The notes beneath the pieces were generated by a model. The model was not told where the DNA came from and searched no databases. It saw nothing but the letters and a program-made list of their open reading frames with translations. This document shows positions 36,140-45,615 of a stretch of DNA of 64,000 bases, one piece after another (the first letter of the stretch is position 1; each line of letters begins with the position of its first letter). The stretch spans positions 992,001 through 1,056,000 of the forward strand of contig NZ_AP024322.1 of assembly GCF_018408855.1 (NCBI RefSeq), in the 5' to 3' direction. A program made the translations under genes and the position numbers. The stretch comes from Caballeronia sp. NK8. Its GTDB lineage: Bacteria; Pseudomonadota; Gammaproteobacteria; Burkholderiales; Burkholderiaceae.

Positions 36140-37615
36140 TTACGCGCGCACCGTGCCTTCCGGGAATGCATCGTCCATTTCGGCGGCTTCGCGATGGCCG
36201 CGCAGGATCGCGTGCGCTTCCGATTTCGACGCCACAGCCGGCGGCGAACCCTTCAGCGGCTTCTTCGCCGTCTCGTGCAGCGCGAGCACCGAGACTATAC
36301 CGATCAGCGACGCGCCCATCAGATAGTACGCGGGCATCATCAGGTTGCCGGTCGTGTCGACGAGCCATGCCGTGACGAGCGGCGTCGTGCCACCGAACAG
36401 CGACACCGACACGTTGAAGCCGATCGCGAGCGCGCCGTAGCGGATCTTGGTCGGGAAGAGGGCCGGCAGCGAAGACGGCATCACGCCCGTGAACGTCGAG
36501 AGCAGCGCGCCGAGAATCATCATGCCCGCGAAGATCGACGGAATCGTGCCCATGCGGATCAGCGAGAGCGCCGGAATCGACAGCACCAGCAGGCCGACAC
36601 AACCCGCGAGCATCACCGGCTTGCGGCCGATCGTATCGGACAGTCGGCCGGCGAAGAGCGTCAGCGGCATCATCAGCACCATCACGACGAGCACGATGAA
36701 CAGGCCGTGCGTCTCGTTGAACTTGAGCGTCGCCGACAGATAGCTCGGCAGATACGACAGCGCCATGTAGTCGGTCACGTTGAAGATCAGCACGAGGCCG
36801 ACGCATTGCAGGAGCGGCTTCCATTGCTGGATGAGCGTCTCGCGGAACTGCTCCTTGGTCGTTTCATGCGACACCGCTTCCGCCTTCTCGGCTTCGCGCT
36901 GGAACGCAGGCGTTTCTTCAAGCTTCATCCGGATGTACAGACCGATCAGGCCGAGCGGACCCGCGACCATGAACGGAATGCGCCAGCCCCACGACAGCAG
37001 CGCGCTTTCCGAGAGCGTCGCGGTCAGCACCGCGACCACGCCCGCGCCGAGCACATAGCCGACGAGCGTGCCGAACTCGAGGAAGCTCGACATGAAGCCG
37101 CGCTTCTTGTCCGGCGAGAATTCGGCGATGAAGGTCGCAGCACCGCCGTATTCGCCGCCCGTCGAGAAGCCCTGCACGAGACGCGCGACCAGCAGCAGCA
37201 CCGGCGCCATCACGCCGATCGTTTCATAGCTCGGAATGATGCCGATACAGAACGTGCCGACGGCCATCATGATCATCGTCATCGCGAGCACGCGCTTGCG
37301 GCCGATGCGGTCGCCCAGCGGGCCGAACACCATGCCGCCGATTGGGCGCACGAGGAACGCGGCCGCGAACGTGCCGAAGGTCGCCAGCAACTGCGCGGTG
37401 GGACTGCTCGACGGGAAGAACACCTTGCCGAGCGTCACGGCGATGTAGCTGTACACGCCGAAGTCGAACCATTCCATCGCGTTACCGATGGCCATGGCGC
37501 CAACCGCGCGTTTGAGCAAGGACTGATCGACGATGGTGATGTCGTCGAGGGTGAGATCGGACTTCTGACTCGATGAATCCTGTGTGCGCCAAAGGCCCTC
37601 TTGAAGAGAAGACAT
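36140..37615 (-). CDS. MFS transporter, ProP-like (metabolite/H+ symporter family)
   Basis: A 491-residue protein of about twelve helices. The N-terminal part GNAMEWFDFGVYSYIAVTLG and GPLGDRIGRKRVLAMTMIMM, then QGFSTGGEYGGAATFIAEFS, are hallmarks of the metabolite:H+ symporter family that includes ProP, KgtP and ShiA. ProP carries proline and glycine betaine, but this protein lacks the long C-terminal coiled coil of E. coli ProP, so another solute is possible. The start at 37615 follows ACGGAG; a longer upstream frame is Arg-rich and unlikely. Single gene with its own terminator. Confidence 0.9.
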   Translation of the reverse strand: MSSLQEGLWRTQDSSSQKSDLTLDDITIVDQSLLKRAVGAMAIGNAMEWFDFGVYSYIAVTLGKVFFPSSSPTAQLLATFGTFAAAFLVRPIGGMVFGPLGDRIGRKRVLAMTMIMMAVGTFCIGIIPSYETIGVMAPVLLLVARLVQGFSTGGEYGGAATFIAEFSPDKKRGFMSSFLEFGTLVGYVLGAGVVAVLTATLSESALLSWGWRIPFMVAGPLGLIGLYIRMKLEETPAFQREAEKAEAVSHETTKEQFRETLIQQWKPLLQCVGLVLIFNVTDYMALSYLPSYLSATLKFNETHGLFIVLVVMVLMMPLTLFAGRLSDTIGRKPVMLAGCVGLLVLSIPALSLIRMGTIPSIFAGMMILGALLSTFTGVMPSSLPALFPTKIRYGALAIGFNVSVSLFGGTTPLVTAWLVDTTGNLMMPAYYLMGASLIGIVSVLALHETAKKPLKGSPPAVASKSEAHAILRGHREAAEMDDAFPEGTVRA

Positions 37616-38201
37616 AGTTCGAAAAACTCCGTATTCGATCCCGAGAACTCGCACGGAGCTTCGGGACAGTGCAGTTTCGCGACGGCGCCGCCTTGGTATC
37701 GAGACAGCGGAAAACGATCGCCAATGGCTCCGCGCGGCATCCTGTATGAAGCAGATGCCGAATAGAAAAGCAAACGCGGTGCCGGTGCTTCGCGGTGGGT
37801 CGCGAAATTGCACTCGGGATGAAACAAACGAATTTGACGTGCGGACGGCGAACTCAGCGGGAATCCGGAGTTGCCGCGGGTGGGCCGCGACGTCGGCGAA
37901 AAAACAACCTGAGACGAAAAAGGCCGGCGTTGCTGCTAATGAACCGACGCGCCTCTTTGTATGAAAACTGTCACTACCGCGCTGTGTTCGGATAAAAATG
38001 CTACGAACTCAATGCGTGAATGATGGTGAGTTGCTGTTGATAACAAGAAGATGATAACACGATGACAGACGATCTGCAAACCGACTGGTTAAGACAAGAC
38101 CGCACGAGTCGCGCGATCCCTTACCGGGCTTAGGATTGCGCCGCGTCTCGTCTCATTCGTCTGATGGTCCATTCGGAACATTTTGCCCGTGCGCGGACAA
38201 C
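37616..38201. other. Non-coding stretch between the ProP-like gene and yggX
   Basis: About 590 bases with no gene that I can support. The stretch from about 37900 to 38080 is AT-richer than its surroundings and probably carries the transporter promoter, but no convincing -35/-10 pair could be read. The yggX terminator follows at 38202. Confidence 0.5.
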
Positions 38202-38226
38202 AAAAAACCGGCCGCGTGGGCCGGTT
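38202..38226 (-). terminator. Rho-independent terminator of yggX
   Basis: On the minus strand AACCGGCC/GGCCGGTT closes a 5-base loop and runs into TTTTTT, 25 bases after the yggX stop. Confidence 0.9.
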
Positions 38227-38250
38227 TCTCGGTGCGATCAAGCGCGGATT

Positions 38251-38523
38251 TCAGCTTTGCGGCGGCACGTAGCCCGAAGCGGTATCGGCGCCTTCACCGA
38301 AGAAGTACTTCTCGGTCTGCTTGATGAGGTACTGGCGCGCGCGCGGGTCGGCCATGTTCAGGCGGTTTTCGTTGATCAGCATCGTCTGCTGCTTGAGCCA
38401 GCCTTGCCAGGCTTCCTTCGAGATCGTCTCGTAGATGCGCTTGCCGAGTTCGCCCGGCAGCGGCGGAAAATCCAGTCCTTCGGCTTCCTTGCCGAGCTTC
38501 GCGCATTGAACCATTCGGGCCAT
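38251..38523 (-). CDS. yggX: Fe(2+)-trafficking protein YggX
   Basis: A 90-residue YggX-family protein with the conserved opening [20 protein letters not shown], including the single Cys, and [20 protein letters not shown]. YggX protects iron-sulfur clusters against oxidants and is thought to move ferrous iron in the cytoplasm. The start at 38523 is the family start; an upstream ATG would add 21 non-conserved residues. It is 59 bases downstream of the argA stop region and may be cotranscribed with argA. Confidence 0.96.
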   Translation of the reverse strand: MARMVQCAKLGKEAEGLDFPPLPGELGKRIYETISKEAWQGWLKQQTMLINENRLNMADPRARQYLIKQTEKYFFGEGADTASGYVPPQS

Positions 38524-38582
38524 CTTGAGTTTCTCCTGTATCGGGGTAGCTGAGCGCAAAGCTGCGCTTCGTTCATTCGTGT

Positions 38583-39965
38583 TCAAAGCTGTTTCATCAG
38601 GACGAGCGACTTGCGCTGCCAGTTGTACAAGCGCCGCCGATCCTCGGGCAGATCATCCACGGTCACCTTCACGAAGCCGCGCTTGAGGAACCAGTGTTCG
38701 GTACGCGTCGTCAGCACGAAGATGCGCGTGAGGCCGCGCGCGCGGGCGCGTTGCTCGATGCGCTTGAGCAGCCGCTCGCCGTCGCCCGAACCTTGCGCTT
38801 CCGGCGCGACCGTCAGGCACGCCATCTCGCCGATGCGCTCCTGCGTGTACGGATAGAGCGCCGCGCAGCCGAACAACACGCCATCGTGCTCGATGACCGA
38901 AAAGTGATCGATATCGCGTTCGATCTGGTGACGCCCGCGCCGCACGAGCGTGCCGTCGGATTCGAGCGGCTCGATCAGCGTGAGAATGCCGCCGACGTCG
39001 TCCGGCGTCGCTTCGCGCAGGCTTTCGAGATTCTCGTAGGAGATCATCGTGCCGACGCCATCGTGCAGGAACAGTTCGAGCAGCACGCTGCCGTCGAGCC
39101 GGTAGGGAATGATGTGGCCGCGCGCCACGCCGCCGCGGCACGCGCGCACCGTATGCTTCAGATAGAACGCCGTGTCGCCCTGCAGCTCGCCGCTTTCCTG
39201 CAGACGATAGGCGTCGTCGAGCGACAGTTCCCGGATGAGCTCGTCTTCCGAATCCACCAGGCCGGGAATTTCCGTGACGAAGATGATCTTGTCGGCGCGC
39301 AGCGCGATGGCCGCTGCGGAGGCGACATCTTCCATCGACAGATTGAATGCCTCGCCGGTCGGCGAAAAGCCGAGCGACGACAGCAGCACGAGCTTGTTCG
39401 ATGCGAGCGACTGGCGGATGGAATCGCCGTCGATCTTGCGGACGACGCCCGTGTGCTGAAAATCGACGCCGTCGAGAATGCCGACCGGCCGCGCCGTCAC
39501 GAAGTTGCCCGACACGACGCTGATGTGCGCGTGCGCCATCGGCGTGTTCGGCAAGCCCTGGCTGATCGCGGCCTCGATATCGAGGCGCACTTCGCCCGCG
39601 GCTTCCTTCGCGGATTCGAGCGCGCGGGCGTCGGTGATGCGCAGGCCGTGCGAGAACGACGATTCGACGCCGTGCAGGCTCAGCTGCTCGTCGAGCTGCG
39701 GGCGCGAGCCGTGCACCAGCACGACGTGGATGCCCATCGCGTGCAGCAGGCCGACGTCCTGCACGAGCGCATTCAGGCGTCCTTCCTGCACCAGCTCGCC
39801 GCCGAACGCGACCACGAAGGTCTTGTTGCGGAACGCGTGAATATAGGGCGCGACGGAGCGCATCCAGTCGACGAACTGGGCGTGGGGATTCGACGCTTCG
39901 GGCTCTGTCGCAGCGGGCTGCGACGCCGCCTGAGTGGCGATCGTGAGGTCGGTTTGGGAATTCAT
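38583..39965 (-). CDS. argA: N-acetylglutamate synthase ArgA
   Basis: A 460-residue fusion of an N-terminal amino-acid-kinase domain (about 30-300; [25 protein letters not shown]) and a C-terminal GNAT domain (about 320-455; [20 protein letters not shown]), the layout of classical ArgA. It catalyses the first step of arginine synthesis, acetylation of glutamate by acetyl-CoA; feedback inhibition by arginine acts through the kinase-like domain. The start at 39965 ([10 protein letters not shown]) is preferred to an ATG 66 bases upstream. It is divergent from hrpA with only 22 bases between the start codons, so the two promoters must overlap the genes. Confidence 0.95.
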   Translation of the reverse strand: MNSQTDLTIATQAASQPAATEPEASNPHAQFVDWMRSVAPYIHAFRNKTFVVAFGGELVQEGRLNALVQDVGLLHAMGIHVVLVHGSRPQLDEQLSLHGVESSFSHGLRITDARALESAKEAAGEVRLDIEAAISQGLPNTPMAHAHISVVSGNFVTARPVGILDGVDFQHTGVVRKIDGDSIRQSLASNKLVLLSSLGFSPTGEAFNLSMEDVASAAAIALRADKIIFVTEIPGLVDSEDELIRELSLDDAYRLQESGELQGDTAFYLKHTVRACRGGVARGHIIPYRLDGSVLLELFLHDGVGTMISYENLESLREATPDDVGGILTLIEPLESDGTLVRRGRHQIERDIDHFSVIEHDGVLFGCAALYPYTQERIGEMACLTVAPEAQGSGDGERLLKRIEQRARARGLTRIFVLTTRTEHWFLKRGFVKVTVDDLPEDRRRLYNWQRKSLVLMKQL

Positions 39966-39973
39966 CCCGGGAT

Positions 39974-39979
39974 TATAAT
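39974..39979 (+). promoter_or_regulatory. Perfect -10 box abutting the hrpA start codon
   Basis: TATAAT lies 8 bases before the hrpA ATG at 39988. The -35 position (about 39951-39956, GGTTTG) is weak. If used, transcription would begin within a few bases of the start codon, giving a nearly leaderless mRNA. The hexamer could also be chance. Confidence 0.45.
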
Positions 39980-39987
39980 GCGACGCT

Positions 39988-42900
39988 ATGCCGAATGTTT
40001 CCCGACCCGCACGCCCCAACCAGCCGGGCAAGCCGCAATCCGCCGATCAAGCCCTCGACACGCGCGAGCAGTTGCAAAAGCTGCGCGAAAATCTGCTGCG
40101 CGAAGCGCACGCGGGTGAGGGTGCGGGCGCGTCCGGCGAAACGGCGGGATTGAGCAAGAAGGAACTCGCCGCGCGCCGGTTTGCGGGCGGGAAGGCGGCG
40201 GCGCCTGCCCAGCCGAAGCAGACTCGACCTCGATCGCAACCGAGCGAGCCGCAGTCCGTTCAACGTTCACCGAAACCGCGCGATGTGACGCAGCCGCCGC
40301 CCGCGCAGCCTGCTGCGCCAACGCGCCCGAAACGCGATGAGGTCCGGCGCGAGCAGGGAAATCGTCCGCCGCGCGTCGAGCGCGCACCGCAAAAGAGTCC
40401 TGTCGAAGCCCGCAAGCCGGATACGGCGCGGCCACCTCGACCTGTCGTCGAAGAGCGAAGCGAACGCCCGGCCGAACCACGCCAGCCGCGCGAACCACGC
40501 GAACCGCGCCAGCCTCGCGCGCCACGCGTCGTCACACCGAATCCGGTTCCGCCGATCACCTTCCCCGAAGCGCTTCCGGTTTCCGGCCGTCGCGAGGAAA
40601 TCGCGCGCGCGATTCGCGAGAACCAGGTCGTGATCGTCAGCGGCGAAACCGGCTCGGGCAAGACCACGCAGCTCCCGAAAATCTGCCTCGCGCTCGGACG
40701 CGGTCTCGGCGCGGGCGGCAGCGGGCTGATCGGTCACACGCAGCCGCGCCGTATCGCCGCTTCGGCCACGGGCCGGCGCATCGCGGAGGAGCTTGGCACG
40801 CCGTTCGGCGAAGTGGTCGGCTACAAGGTGCGCTTCACGGACAATCTCGCGCCGGGCGCGTCGGTCAAGCTGATGACCGACGGCATCCTGCTCGCGGAAA
40901 CGCAGACCGATCCGCTGCTCAAGGCCTACGACACGATCATCATCGACGAGGCGCACGAACGCAGCCTCAACATCGACTTTCTGCTCGGCTATCTGAAGGA
41001 AATCCTGCCGAAGCGCCCGGATCTGAAGCTGATCGTCACGTCCGCGACCATCGACGCCGAGCGTTTCGCGCGCCATTTCGGCCGCGACGACAAACCCGCG
41101 CCGGTGATCGAGGTGAGCGGGCGGCTGTATCCGGTGGAAGTGCGCTATCAGCCGATCGAGGAAGAAAGCGAAGCGATCAAGAACGCGCAAGGCACGCTGC
41201 CGAGGCGCAACGACCGCAAGGCCGATCGCGATCTGATGGAAGCCATCGTCGATGCCGTCGACGATCTGTGCCGCGTCGGCCCCGGCGACGTGCTCGTGTT
41301 CCTGCCCGGCGAGCGCGAAATCCGCGATACCGCCGAGGCGCTGCGCAAGCATCACCCGCCGCACACGGAAATCCTGCCGCTCTTCGCGCGTCTCTCCGCG
41401 CAGGAGCAGGAGCGCGTGTTCAGGCCGTCGAACGCGCGGCGCATCGTGCTGGCGACCAATGTCGCGGAAACGTCGCTGACGGTGCCGGGCATACGCTATG
41501 TCGTCGATACCGGCATGGCGCGCGTGAAGCGCTATTCGTATCGCAACAAGGTCGAGCAGTTGCAGATCGAGCCGGTGTCGCAGGCGGCGGCGAACCAGCG
41601 CGCCGGCCGCTGCGGGCGCGTCGCGGACGGCGTGTGCATCCGTCTCTACGACGAAGCGGATTTCCAGGCGCGGCCGCGCTTCACCGATCCGGAAATCCTG
41701 CGCTCGTCGCTCGCGTCCGTAATTCTGCGGATGAAGTCGCTGCATCTGACGGAGATCGAGACTTTTCCGTTCATCGAGCCGCCGCCGGGACGCGCGATCG
41801 CGGACGGCTATCAACTGCTGAACGAACTCGGCGCGGTCGATGACGACAACGCGCTCACGCCGCTCGGCCGCGAACTCGCGCGCCTGCCGCTCGATCCGCG
41901 CGTCGGCCGCATGATTCTCGCCGCGCGCGATCATCACGCGCTGAAGGAAGTGCTGATCATCGCCTCGGCGGTGTCGGTGCAGGACCCGCGCGACCGGCCG
42001 ATCGAGGCGCAGGAGCAGGCGGATCAGGCGCATCGGCTGTTCGTCGACGAGCGCTCCGAATTCCTGCAATGGACGCGCATCTGGAAGTGGTTCGAGGACG
42101 CCGTCGCGCACAAGAAATCGAACAAGCAGCTCGCCGATGCGTGCCGCGCGAACTTCCTGTCACATCTGCGGCTGCGCGAATGGCGCGATGTGCATTCGCA
42201 ATTGCTGACAGTCGTGCGCGAACACGGCTGGCGTCTGAACGATTCCGATGCGACTTTCGAGCAAGTGCATCTGTCGCTTTTGACGGGCCTGCTCGGCAAC
42301 GTCGGACTGAAAGCCGACGACGAGCCGCATTATCTCGGCGCGCGCGGCATCAAGTTCCATCTGTGGCCGGGGTCCGCGCTGCTGAAGAAAGCGGGGCGCT
42401 GGGTGATGGCGGGCGAACTCGTCGAAACGAGCCGGCTGTACGCGCGCACGATCGCGAAGATCGAGCCGGAATGGCTCGAAACGGTCGGCGCGCATCTGCT
42501 GAAGAAATCGCTGTCCGACGCGCACTGGGAGAAGAAGGCCGCGCAGGTCGTCGCGTACGAGCGCGCGACGCTCTACGGGCTGACGGTCTACGCGCGCCGG
42601 CGCGTGAGCTACGGCCAGCAGGACGCGAAATATGCGCGTGAGCTGTTCATCCGCGGCGCGCTCGTCGAAGGCGAATTCGACACGCGGTTGCCGTTCTTCG
42701 CGCACAACCGCAAGCTGGTCGCCGATATCGAGCAACTGGAGCACAAGTCGCGCCGCCAGGACGTGCTCGTCGACGATGAACTCATCTACGGTTACTACGA
42801 TTCGCTGATTCCCGAAGGCATGTGGACGGGTGCGGCGTTCGAGCGCTGGTATCGCGATGAACAGAAGAAGGCGGGCAACGAGAAGCTGCTGTTCCTCTCG

Positions 42901-44385
42901 CGCGACGACCTGATGCGCCACGAGGCCGCCGGCGTCACGACCGATCTGTTCCCGAAGCGCATGACGATGTCGGGCATCGAGATGTCGCTGACCTATCACT
43001 TCGAGCCGGGTTCGCCGCGCGACGGCGTGACGCTCGCGGTGCCGCTGTACGGTCTCAATCAGGTCGATGCGCGCCGCGTCGAATGGCTCGTGCCGGGCAT
43101 GATCAAGGAGAAGGCGCAACTGCTGCTGAAGTCGCTGCCGCAGAAACTGCGCCGGCACGTCGTGCCGTTGCCGGAATACGCGGCGGGTTTCGCCGAACGT
43201 CATTCAGGACCGAAGTTCGGCGCGGGCGCGCTGGTCGATTCGCTCATCGCCGATATTCGCGCACAGACGCAAGTCGCTGTGAAAAGCGCCGATTTCAAGC
43301 TGGAAACGCTGCCCGCGCACCTGTTCATGAACTTCAAGGTGATCGACGAACACGGCCGCCAGCTCGCGATGGGCCGCAATCTCGCGCAACTGCGCGCGGA
43401 ACTCGGCGGTCAGGCGCAGCAGCAGTTCCAGAAACTGACATCGGCGGCTGCGAGCGTCGCGCTCGATGCGCTGTCCGGAGACACGAGCACGCCGCCAGCG
43501 CAGCCGTCCGGTGAAACGTCGTCCGGCACCGCGCTCTACGAAAATCTCACGACGTGGAACTTCGGCAAGCTGCCCGAGCTGCTCGAAATCCGCCGACGCG
43601 GGCAGACGCTCTTCGGCTATCCGGCGCTCGTCGATCGCGGCACGCACTGCGACGTCGAAGTGTTCGATTCGCCCGAGGAAGCGGCGCGCATCCATCGCGC
43701 GGGCCTGCGGCGGCTGTTCGCGCTGCAACTGCGCGAGCCGATCCGCTATCTGGAGAAAAACCTGCCGGGCCTGCGCGAAATGTCGATGCAATACATGGCG
43801 CTCGGCACCGCCGACGAACTGCGCGATCAGATCGTCGACACGGCGCTCGATCGCGCGTGTCTGCAAGACCCGCTTCCCGACGACGACGCCACCTTCCACG
43901 CCCGCCGCGACGCCGCGAAAGGGCGTCTCACGCTGCTCGCGCAGGAAATCGCGCGGCTCGTCGGCACGATTCTGGCCGTATATGCGGCGCTCGGGAAAAA
44001 GCTGGCGCAGGCGAAATCGTTCACGTCGGCCTATGCGGACTTGCAGGCGCAATTGAACGCGCTCATCGGCAAGCGCTTTGTGATCGATACGCCGTATGTG
44101 CAACTGGCGCACTTTCCGCGCTATCTGAAGGGAATCGGCCTGCGCATCGACAAGCTCAAGGCCGATCCGGCCCGCGACGCGCGCCTGCTCGCCGATCTGC
44201 AACCGCTCGCGCAGCACTATCAGCGCGCGATGTCGCAACGCGGCGGAGTCGCGGATGCGCGCCTGTCCGAGTATCGATGGTTGCTCGAAGAACTGCGCGT
44301 GTCGCTGTTCGCGCAGGAATTGCGCACGCCGATGCCGGTTTCGGTGAAACGCCTCTATAAGGTATGGGAATCGATGCAGCGCTAG
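39988..44385 (+). CDS. hrpA: ATP-dependent RNA helicase HrpA
   Basis: A 1465-residue DEAH-box helicase. Walker A GETGSGKTTQ is at about residue 219, the DEAH box (IIIDEAHERS) at about 319, SATIDAERFA at about 350, and QRAGRCGRV in the second RecA domain. HA2/OB regions and a long C-terminal DUF3418 region follow, as in full-length HrpA. The first 190 residues are a disordered Pro/Arg/Ala-rich extension with PREPREPRQPRAPR-type repeats, longer than in E. coli HrpA (about 1300 residues). HrpA processes mRNA and resolves stalled ribosomes in E. coli. The gene is divergent from argA. Confidence 0.95.
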   Translation: MPNVSRPARPNQPGKPQSADQALDTREQLQKLRENLLREAHAGEGAGASGETAGLSKKELAARRFAGGKAAAPAQPKQTRPRSQPSEPQSVQRSPKPRDVTQPPPAQPAAPTRPKRDEVRREQGNRPPRVERAPQKSPVEARKPDTARPPRPVVEERSERPAEPRQPREPREPRQPRAPRVVTPNPVPPITFPEALPVSGRREEIARAIRENQVVIVSGETGSGKTTQLPKICLALGRGLGAGGSGLIGHTQPRRIAASATGRRIAEELGTPFGEVVGYKVRFTDNLAPGASVKLMTDGILLAETQTDPLLKAYDTIIIDEAHERSLNIDFLLGYLKEILPKRPDLKLIVTSATIDAERFARHFGRDDKPAPVIEVSGRLYPVEVRYQPIEEESEAIKNAQGTLPRRNDRKADRDLMEAIVDAVDDLCRVGPGDVLVFLPGEREIRDTAEALRKHHPPHTEILPLFARLSAQEQERVFRPSNARRIVLATNVAETSLTVPGIRYVVDTGMARVKRYSYRNKVEQLQIEPVSQAAANQRAGRCGRVADGVCIRLYDEADFQARPRFTDPEILRSSLASVILRMKSLHLTEIETFPFIEPPPGRAIADGYQLLNELGAVDDDNALTPLGRELARLPLDPRVGRMILAARDHHALKEVLIIASAVSVQDPRDRPIEAQEQADQAHRLFVDERSEFLQWTRIWKWFEDAVAHKKSNKQLADACRANFLSHLRLREWRDVHSQLLTVVREHGWRLNDSDATFEQVHLSLLTGLLGNVGLKADDEPHYLGARGIKFHLWPGSALLKKAGRWVMAGELVETSRLYARTIAKIEPEWLETVGAHLLKKSLSDAHWEKKAAQVVAYERATLYGLTVYARRRVSYGQQDAKYARELFIRGALVEGEFDTRLPFFAHNRKLVADIEQLEHKSRRQDVLVDDELIYGYYDSLIPEGMWTGAAFERWYRDEQKKAGNEKLLFLSRDDLMRHEAAGVTTDLFPKRMTMSGIEMSLTYHFEPGSPRDGVTLAVPLYGLNQVDARRVEWLVPGMIKEKAQLLLKSLPQKLRRHVVPLPEYAAGFAERHSGPKFGAGALVDSLIADIRAQTQVAVKSADFKLETLPAHLFMNFKVIDEHGRQLAMGRNLAQLRAELGGQAQQQFQKLTSAAASVALDALSGDTSTPPAQPSGETSSGTALYENLTTWNFGKLPELLEIRRRGQTLFGYPALVDRGTHCDVEVFDSPEEAARIHRAGLRRLFALQLREPIRYLEKNLPGLREMSMQYMALGTADELRDQIVDTALDRACLQDPLPDDDATFHARRDAAKGRLTLLAQEIARLVGTILAVYAALGKKLAQAKSFTSAYADLQAQLNALIGKRFVIDTPYVQLAHFPRYLKGIGLRIDKLKADPARDARLLADLQPLAQHYQRAMSQRGGVADARLSEYRWLLEELRVSLFAQELRTPMPVSVKRLYKVWESMQR

Positions 44386-44478
44386 GCGGCGGCTCAAAAG
44401 CGCGCCGTTTCTTGCGCCGATCCAGCGTATTGCGCAAAAAGCCGCACCCGGTCAACGCGCCGCGCGAAGCAAACGTTC

Positions 44479-44484
44479 TACAAT
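44479..44484 (+). promoter_or_regulatory. Probable -10 box of the beta-propeller gene
   Basis: TACAAT at 44479-44484 overlaps an upstream in-frame ATG at 44483 and lies 29 bases before the ATG at 44513. A promoter here would exclude the upstream ATG from the mRNA, supporting the later start. Confidence 0.45.
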
Positions 44485-44512
44485 GACGCCTGCCTTCCGA
44501 AGCCTACTTTTC

Positions 44513-45526
44513 ATGCGCAATATCTTCCGTTTCAACCGTGTCCGCGCAAGCGCGGCACGCGCCGCGCTCGCAACCGGCGCAGCGCTGATCGCCACTGCGG
44601 CGCTCGCAAATAACGTCGTCGTGCTCAACTCGGCTGAAGCCACGCTGAGCCTGATCGACGAAAACACCCATCAGGTCGTCGGCACCGTGCCGACCGGCAA
44701 GGAGCCGCACCACCTGATGCCCACGCCGGACAATTCATCGCTGATCGTCGCGAATTCGGTGTCGAACAACCTGATGTTCGTCGATCCGAAAACCGGCGGC
44801 GTGCAGCGCTGGGTGCAGGACATCGAGGATCCGTACCAGATCGGCTTTTCGCCCGACAAGAAATGGTTCGTGTCGACAGGCCTGCGCCTCGACCGCCTCG
44901 ATATCTATCATTTCGACGGCAAGAACCTGAGCATCGCGAAGCGCCTGCCGCTCGCGACGATGCCGAGTCATATCGCGTTCACCAACGACAGCACGACCGC
45001 CTTCATCTCGCTGCAGGTTTCGGGTGAAATCGCCGCGATCGACCTCGCGACGCAAACGGTGAAATGGAAGATGAAAGTGGGCAAGGTGCCCGCGGGCGTC
45101 TGGTTCACGCCGGGCGACAAATATCTGCTCGTCGGCATGACGGGCGCGGACTACGTGGCCGTGGTCGACTGGCGCAACCAGAAGGTCGTCAAGACCATCA
45201 CCACGGGCAAGGGCGCGCACAACTTCCGTTCGATGGTCGATGGAAAGCACGTGCTGGTGTCGAACCGCGTCGCGAACACGATCAGCATCATCGACGAGGA
45301 CTCGCTCACGAATGTCGGCGACATCACCGGTCTGCTGCCGGGCCCCGACGACATGGAACTTTCCGCCGACAAGAAGTATCTGTGGGTTACGTTCCGCTTC
45401 GCGAAGCATGTCGGTGTGATCGATCTGGCGAATCGTAAGCTGATCGAAACCATCAAGGTGGGCCGCTCGCCGCACGGCATTTACTTCTACAACCGCGCAC
45501 CGGTGACGGCGCCCAACGGGGCGTAA
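44513..45526 (+). CDS. Exported YVTN/YncE-type beta-propeller protein
   Basis: A 337-residue protein with a signal peptide (AALATGAALIATAALA, cleavage near ALA-NN). The mature part is a seven-bladed-type propeller of YVTN repeats: SLIDENTHQVVGTVPTGKEP, LIVANSVSNNLMFVD, VVDWRNQKVVKTITTGKGAH and VGVIDLANRKLIETIKVG. It is therefore periplasmic. YncE-like proteins bind DNA or accompany dehydrogenases, but no function is established here. The start at 44513 gives a clean signal peptide; ATG 44483 overlaps a promoter-like TACAAT. Confidence 0.88.
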   Translation: MRNIFRFNRVRASAARAALATGAALIATAALANNVVVLNSAEATLSLIDENTHQVVGTVPTGKEPHHLMPTPDNSSLIVANSVSNNLMFVDPKTGGVQRWVQDIEDPYQIGFSPDKKWFVSTGLRLDRLDIYHFDGKNLSIAKRLPLATMPSHIAFTNDSTTAFISLQVSGEIAAIDLATQTVKWKMKVGKVPAGVWFTPGDKYLLVGMTGADYVAVVDWRNQKVVKTITTGKGAHNFRSMVDGKHVLVSNRVANTISIIDEDSLTNVGDITGLLPGPDDMELSADKKYLWVTFRFAKHVGVIDLANRKLIETIKVGRSPHGIYFYNRAPVTAPNGA

Positions 45527-45615
45527 GCGGGGTACAGGTATGGGCGCCCGCCGCGCCCTATACTACGATTGAGGAAAGGCCGGCGCACCGGACGGCCCCA
45601 GCACCACGGAGCACC

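Noticed and set aside
36047..37576. Open frame of 509 codons on the plus strand opposite the ProP-like gene
   Set aside because: Same antisense composition artefact; the MFS protein on the minus strand is certain.
40440..40530. Short direct repeats near the hrpA 5' end
   Set aside because: They encode Pro/Arg/Glu repeats in the HrpA N-terminus and are not separate elements.
40267..42111. Open frame of 614 codons on the minus strand opposite hrpA
   Set aside because: Arg/Asp-rich shadow; hrpA helicase motifs are unmistakable on the plus strand.
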